The notes beneath the pieces are model-generated. The model was not told the origin of the DNA and did no database searches. It saw only the letters and a program-made list of their open reading frames with translations. A DNA stretch of 9,150 nt, from positions 1 through 9,150 of the forward strand of contig JARKOV010000115.1 in the NCBI GenBank assembly GCA_029975965.1, in the 5' to 3' direction. Origin of the DNA: Anaerolinea sp. Lineage in GTDB: Bacteria > Chloroflexota > Anaerolineae > Anaerolineales > Anaerolineaceae. This document shows, one piece after another, positions 5,578 to 9,150 of the stretch. Made by a program: the position numbers and the translations under genes. Each line of letters starts with the position of its first letter. The stretch's first letter is position 1.

Positions 5578-6825
5578 ATGCCCACCCAGATACTCATGCC
5601 CCAGCTTGGCGAGTCGATCGTCGAAGGAACGGTCACCAAATGGCTCAAGGAAGTAGGGGCGCAGGTGGAAAAATTCGAATCGCTGCTAGAGGTCAACACC
5701 GACAAGGTTGACACCGAGATCCCTTCCCCGGCGGGGGGCGTGCTGCTGCGCATCCTGGTGCAAGAGGGGGAAACCGTGCGCGCTGGGACGCGCCTGGCCT
5801 GGATAGGCCAGCCCGGCGAAGCGCTGCCGGATGATCCACCGCCGGCTCAGGCAGTCGAGACCGTTTTGGAAGCCGGCGACAACGGCGCATCCACTTTAGC
5901 GGCAGGACGCGATCGCGAGCTGGGCTTTATCTCACCGGTGGTGGCGCGGCTGGCATCTGAGCACAACCTTGACCTGCGCCAGGTTCGTGGGACAGGCGAG
6001 GGCGGGCGGATCACCAAGAAGGACGTGATGGCGCATCTCGATAACCGCAGCAAAGCCGCCCCGGCTGCCCCCTGGGAAACGCCTGCCGACGGCGACCTGT
6101 TCCGCCCAAGCGAGCCGGCGCCGACTGCTACGCGCCCGCAAGATGCGCAGAAAGGTCGCCTGGTGCGCCTCGACCCGCTGCGCAAGGCCATCGCAGAGAA
6201 CCTGGCGGCCAGCATGCGCAATGCCCCGCACGTCACCACGATGATGGAGGCCGACATGAGCCGGGCTGCCGCGCATCGCGCCGCCCATCAGGCGGAGTTC
6301 GCGGGCGACGGCGTGCGCCTCACTTACACCGCTTATTTCGTGGCGGCGATCGTGGCGGGGTTGAAAGCCTTCCCTGTGGTCAATTCATCCTGGACGGATG
6401 AGGGCATCCTGGTGTACCCGCACATTCACATCGGCATGGCCGTCTCGCTGGGTGACCAGGGCCTGATCGTGCCGGTGATCAAAGGTGCCGACGGTCTCTC
6501 GCTGCTCGGGCTGGCGCGCAAGATCAACGACCTTGCCGAGCGAACGCGCCTGCGGAAATTGCTCCCCGATGAGGTGCACGGCGGCACCTTCACTTTGACC
6601 AATCATGGTACCAGCGGCAGCCTGTTCGCGACACCGGTGATTAATCAGCCGCAGTGTGGTATCCTTGGGGTGGGCGCGATCAAGAAGCGGGTGGTGGTGA
6701 TCGACGACATGATCGCCGTGCGCCCGATGGTTTACCTTTCGCTGACCTTCGATCACCGCGTGGTGGACGGCTTCACCGCGGATGGGTTCCTGGGAAGGGT
6801 GGTGAGCGCTCTCGAAAGCTGGTAA
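5578..6825 (+). CDS. bkdC: 2-oxoacid dehydrogenase E2, dihydrolipoamide acyltransferase
   Basis: This 415-residue core protein receives the acyl group from E1 on a swinging lipoyl arm and hands it to CoA. Domains in order: one lipoyl domain (1-78) with the lipoylated Lys43 in NTDKVDTE; a flexible linker (about 79-115); a peripheral-subunit-binding domain (117-155, FISPVVARLASEHNLDLRQV and GEGGRITKKDVMAHL) that docks E1 or E3; an Ala/Pro-rich linker (157-195); and the catalytic domain (196-415). The active site HRVVDG (393-398) with His393 and Asp397 is intact, and TNHGTSGS (341-348) and NQPQCGILGVGAI (356-368) are family signatures. Length is normal for a one-lipoyl-domain bacterial E2. The ATG has a strong GAGGAGG a few bases ahead. 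Gene order points to the same complex as E1; acyl specificity is inferred from E1. Confidence 0.93.
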   Translation: MPTQILMPQLGESIVEGTVTKWLKEVGAQVEKFESLLEVNTDKVDTEIPSPAGGVLLRILVQEGETVRAGTRLAWIGQPGEALPDDPPPAQAVETVLEAGDNGASTLAAGRDRELGFISPVVARLASEHNLDLRQVRGTGEGGRITKKDVMAHLDNRSKAAPAAPWETPADGDLFRPSEPAPTATRPQDAQKGRLVRLDPLRKAIAENLAASMRNAPHVTTMMEADMSRAAAHRAAHQAEFAGDGVRLTYTAYFVAAIVAGLKAFPVVNSSWTDEGILVYPHIHIGMAVSLGDQGLIVPVIKGADGLSLLGLARKINDLAERTRLRKLLPDEVHGGTFTLTNHGTSGSLFATPVINQPQCGILGVGAIKKRVVVIDDMIAVRPMVYLSLTFDHRVVDGFTADGFLGRVVSALESW

Positions 6826-6848
6826 GGAAATTGTGCGACCGTGGGTGG

Positions 6849-6863
6849 TTCCTTCGCAAGGAA
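6849..6863 (+). repeat. Short hairpin and repeated AAGGAAATTGT after E2
   Basis: TTCCTT (6849-6854) and AAGGAA (6858-6863) form a 6-bp stem with a CGC loop. The right arm is part of AAGGAAATTGT (6858-6868), an exact copy of 6824-6834, which overlaps the E2 stop codon, 34 bp upstream. There is no T-run, so it is unlikely to stop transcription. Its role is unknown; it may be a local duplication. Confidence 0.4.
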
Positions 6864-6939
6864 ATTGTTGCAGGAATCGCGTGTGAAAGGATAGCAACAG
6901 CGGATATGGGCCGGACTCTCGCCTGTGGAGACAACCTGA

Positions 6940-7575
6940 ATGAGCGATCGAGCCGAAATAGAATGGTCGCCCAGGGTTAGCCTGGCGAAAATCCGCGCTT
7001 TGTATCTCAACGAAGCGCGGGGCACTTGTGATGACGAGCTCATTCAAGAGGTCGGCTTCAGCTTGCTGGCTCGCTGCCAGAGCATTCTCGAGTACACCGA
7101 GGCTTGCGAGACGGGCAGGGTCCGTTGCAAGCGCTGTGAGAAACAAGGCCAGACCACCATCCTCCAGCGGAATATGCACAAGCCCTCCATGTTGCTGCGC
7201 TGTCCGGTTTGCGGCTGGCAGGTGCGCTGGCGGGTGTATAAAGCCGAATCGGAAAACGCAGATGGCCAGCTCCACGCCGGTCATGCAGGAACGGCATTTG
7301 CGCGCTATGTGGCGGTTTATCCGCAGTGCCGGACGCGGGAGGAAAAAATCCTCGCCATTGACCGGCTGATCCACGAGTTCCATTGGTTCCTGGTGAAAGA
7401 GGATCGACCTGCCAGAGCCAACAAGCCGGCTGGGGTCAACCTGTTGCGCGGGAACACCAGCCAGGTGCTCACCATGCTCAACGAATTGACCTATGGAGAA
7501 AATACACCTCCTGAGCTCGTGGAGATGAAAACGTGGTGGCTGAAGCAACAAAAAAAGGTTCCATCGGGTCAGTGA
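6940..7575 (+). CDS. Conserved zinc-ribbon protein of unknown function, inside the dehydrogenase operon
   Basis: This 211-residue protein is not an enzyme of the known complex. Two cysteine pairs, C63-x2-C66 (VRCKRC) and C88-x2-C91 (LRCPVCGW), 21 residues apart, form a treble-clef or zinc-ribbon type site. The N-terminal part (SLAKIRALYLNEARGTCDDE and LIQEVGFSLLARCQSI) is predicted helical. After the ribbon come a polar stretch with LHAGHAG (111-117), then IDRLIHEFHWFL (140-151) with two histidines, NLLRG (167-171) and a helix VLTMLNELTYG (176-186). From memory, similar unnamed proteins with an HEFHW motif and an N-L-I/L-x-G segment exist in Gram-positive and Chloroflexota genomes; I know no function. 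GTGGAG (6925-6930) lies 9 bases before the ATG. It is 114 bp after E2 and 87 bp before E3, same strand. A regulatory or assembly role is conceivable but unproven. Confidence 0.8.
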   Translation: MSDRAEIEWSPRVSLAKIRALYLNEARGTCDDELIQEVGFSLLARCQSILEYTEACETGRVRCKRCEKQGQTTILQRNMHKPSMLLRCPVCGWQVRWRVYKAESENADGQLHAGHAGTAFARYVAVYPQCRTREEKILAIDRLIHEFHWFLVKEDRPARANKPAGVNLLRGNTSQVLTMLNELTYGENTPPELVEMKTWWLKQQKKVPSGQ

Positions 7576-7662
7576 GCTGTCGCTGCATGGTTTCCCGTGC
7601 TGCTACCAACCCGGCTTGATACCTGAGTGGTACCGAATTCTCATTGAAAAAGGAAGGATGCC

Positions 7663-9060
7663 ATGAGCACTTACGACGTCATCGTGATCGGGGCAGGGCC
7701 TGGCGGCTACGTTTCAGCCATCCGTGCGTCCCAGTTGGGGTTGAAAACGGCCATTGTCGATAAGCAGTGGTTGGGCGGTGTTTGCTTGAATGTGGGTTGC
7801 ATCCCGTCAAAGGCACTGCTCAAGAACGCCGAGGTGGCTCACACGCTACGCGAGCGCGGCAAGGAATTTGGCTTCTCCTTCGAGAACCTGACCCTGGATT
7901 TCTCGGCGGCAGTCAAGCGCAGCCGGTCAGTGTCCGACCGGTTAACGCGAGGCGTGGGCTTCTTGATGAAGAAGAATAACATCGATGTGCATATGGGCGC
8001 AGCGCGGCTGACGGCAAAGGATACCGTTCAAGTGACGGACGCCGAAGGCAAGGTCAATGAGCTGAAAGCGAGCAATATTGTGCTGGCGACCGGCGCTTCG
8101 GCGGCGACGATCCCCGGCGTGACGATCGACGGAGAGCACGTGGTCACCTACCACGAGGCGATTCTCCAGACAAAGCTGCCCAAATCGGTGATCATCATCG
8201 GCGGGGGAGCGATTGGGGTCGAATTTGCCACGGTGTGGAATGCTTACGGCAGCGAAGTGACCATCGTGGAAATGCTGCCCCGCATTGTCCCGCTCGAGGA
8301 CGAAGAGATCAGCGGCGAGCTGGCAAAGGCATTTCAAAAGCGCAAAATTAATGTGCTGGCCGGGCACCGGGTGCTGTCGGTGGAAAAGACCGCCGGCGGC
8401 GTGCAGGTGAAAGTGTCCAGCGATGCTGGCGAGATGGTGTTGGAGGCTGAACAGGCGTTAATGGCGATTGGCTTCAAGCCCAATTCGAAAGATCTGGGTC
8501 TGGAAGCGCTTGGGGTGGCTGTCGGCCCGCGCGGTTTCATCGAGGTCGATGAGCGCATGGCGACCAGCGTGCCGGGCATCTGGGCGATTGGCGATGTGAC
8601 CGGGAAAACGCTGCTGGCCCACGTGGCTTCGGCGATGGGCATCGTCTGCGCTGAGAACATCGTCGGCGTGGAGACGACCACCATCGATTACCGCATGGTG
8701 CCCCATGCCACGTTCTGCCAGCCCCAAATCGCCTCGTTTGGGCTGACCGAAGCCCAGGCCAAAGAGGAAGGTTACGAGGTCAAAGTGGGCCGCTTTCCGT
8801 TCCAGCCGAACGGCAAGGCGCTTGGACTGGGAGATTATGCCGGTTTCGTCAAGATCATCACCGACGCGAAATACGGCGAGATCCTCGGCGCCCACATGAT
8901 CGGCCCGGAGGTGACTGAATTGCTGCCGGAGCTGACCCTGGCGCAGCGCATGGAGCTGACCACGGCGGAGGTCGCGCGCAATATCCATGCGCACCCCACC
9001 TTGAGCGAGGTGCTGATGGAAGCCGCGGAGAGCGCCGAAGGTCATGCCATCCATATTTGA
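7663..9060 (+). CDS. lpdA: Dihydrolipoamide dehydrogenase (E3)
   Basis: This 465-residue flavoprotein reoxidises dihydrolipoyl-E2 and reduces NAD+. The FAD-binding GAGPGG lies at 10-15, the redox disulfide C41/C46 in GGVCLNVGCIPSKALL, the NAD-binding GGGAIG at 180-185, the second FAD motif AIGD at 308-311, and the catalytic His444/Glu449 pair in HAHPTLSE. All key residues are intact and the length is normal. There is no fused N-terminal lipoyl domain. The interface-domain stretch ATFCQPQIASFGLTEAQA (349-366) and LPELTLAQRMELT (421-433) match the pattern I recall for Mycobacterium LpdC (ATFCQPNVASFG) rather than the common Y-T-x-P-E form. AGGAAGG (7651-7657) lies 5 bases before the ATG. As the last gene it may also serve other lipoyl enzymes, such as pyruvate dehydrogenase or the glycine cleavage system. 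Confidence 0.95.
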   Translation: MSTYDVIVIGAGPGGYVSAIRASQLGLKTAIVDKQWLGGVCLNVGCIPSKALLKNAEVAHTLRERGKEFGFSFENLTLDFSAAVKRSRSVSDRLTRGVGFLMKKNNIDVHMGAARLTAKDTVQVTDAEGKVNELKASNIVLATGASAATIPGVTIDGEHVVTYHEAILQTKLPKSVIIIGGGAIGVEFATVWNAYGSEVTIVEMLPRIVPLEDEEISGELAKAFQKRKINVLAGHRVLSVEKTAGGVQVKVSSDAGEMVLEAEQALMAIGFKPNSKDLGLEALGVAVGPRGFIEVDERMATSVPGIWAIGDVTGKTLLAHVASAMGIVCAENIVGVETTTIDYRMVPHATFCQPQIASFGLTEAQAKEEGYEVKVGRFPFQPNGKALGLGDYAGFVKIITDAKYGEILGAHMIGPEVTELLPELTLAQRMELTTAEVARNIHAHPTLSEVLMEAAESAEGHAIHI

Positions 9061-9128
9061 AAACATGACTCGCCCCGAAACTAATCTTTCATAAGCGCGT
9101 TGAGTCGAATAATCCCCACCCCCTGTAA

Positions 9129-9150
9129 TCCCCCGCCCCAAGGCGGGGGA
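9129..9150 (+). terminator. Probable rho-independent terminator of the operon, cut by the window edge
   Basis: TCCCCCGCC (9129-9137) and GGCGGGGGA (9142-9150) form a perfect 9-bp GC-rich stem with a 4-base CCAA loop, 68 bp after the E3 stop. The downstream sequence, where a T-run would be expected, is outside the window, so the call is incomplete. Confidence 0.6.

Noticed and set aside
6385..7551. A 388-codon open frame on the minus strand across the end of E2 and the zinc-ribbon gene
   Set aside because: It runs opposite two well-supported genes, its translation is rich in His, Arg and Gln in the way antisense frames of GC-rich genes are, and it has no recognisable domain.
7576..7662. A regulatory element in the gap before E3 (TACC/GGTA around 7620-7632)
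   Set aside because: The inverted repeat is only 4 bp with a 5-base loop and no promoter-like hexamers pair with it; the gap otherwise shows only the E3 ribosome binding site.
8458..9141. A 227-codon minus-strand open frame opposite the end of E3
   Set aside because: It lies over the intact E3 C-terminal domain and the terminator hairpin, with a His/Arg/Asp-rich antisense composition and no motif.

Overview
This 9.15 kb window is GC-rich chromosomal DNA, most likely bacterial. The gene families and their style suggest Chloroflexota (Anaerolineae-like): an E3 close in motif pattern to the actinobacterial LpdC type, a small membrane protein ending its core in LLIDIEENTR, and strong AGGAGG-type ribosome binding sites. 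The phylum call is inference from family resemblance, not from a marker gene.

Left part (1-2360): the 3' end of a HerA/DUF87-type ATPase gene (+) is followed by a GNAT acetyltransferase (+). Converging on these is a minus-strand cluster, read from right to left: a two-segment membrane protein (start 2360), then two Nudix hydrolases (starts 1929 and 1518), the last two separated by only 3 bp. Positions 2361-2748 form a divergent, AT-richer intergenic region. It holds a near-perfect 44-bp palindrome flanked by 11-bp direct repeats, then a candidate promoter for an MgtC/SapB-family membrane protein (2749-3417, +).

Right part (3516-9060): a complete 2-oxoacid dehydrogenase complex in one orientation. 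The order is E1-alpha (3516), E1-beta (TTG start at 4492, overlapping E1-alpha by 8 bp), E2 with one lipoyl domain (5578), an uncharacterised zinc-ribbon protein (6940), and E3 dihydrolipoamide dehydrogenase (7663). A strong GC hairpin at the right edge probably terminates the transcript. E1-alpha carries the HSSDDDD loop and the overall pattern of branched-chain 2-oxoacid dehydrogenases, so branched-chain 2-oxoacids are the likeliest substrates. E1 would decarboxylate the 2-oxoacid on thiamine diphosphate, E2 would carry the acyl group on its lipoyl-lysine to CoA, and E3 would reoxidise the lipoyl group with NAD+.

The least explained items are the zinc-ribbon protein embedded between E2 and E3, structured leaders ahead of E1-alpha and E2, the palindromic element at 2527-2616, and a family-like N-terminal extension of the second Nudix gene that lacks any ATG/GTG/TTG start. 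I found no clearly novel system; the window is mostly recognisable metabolism with these few oddities.
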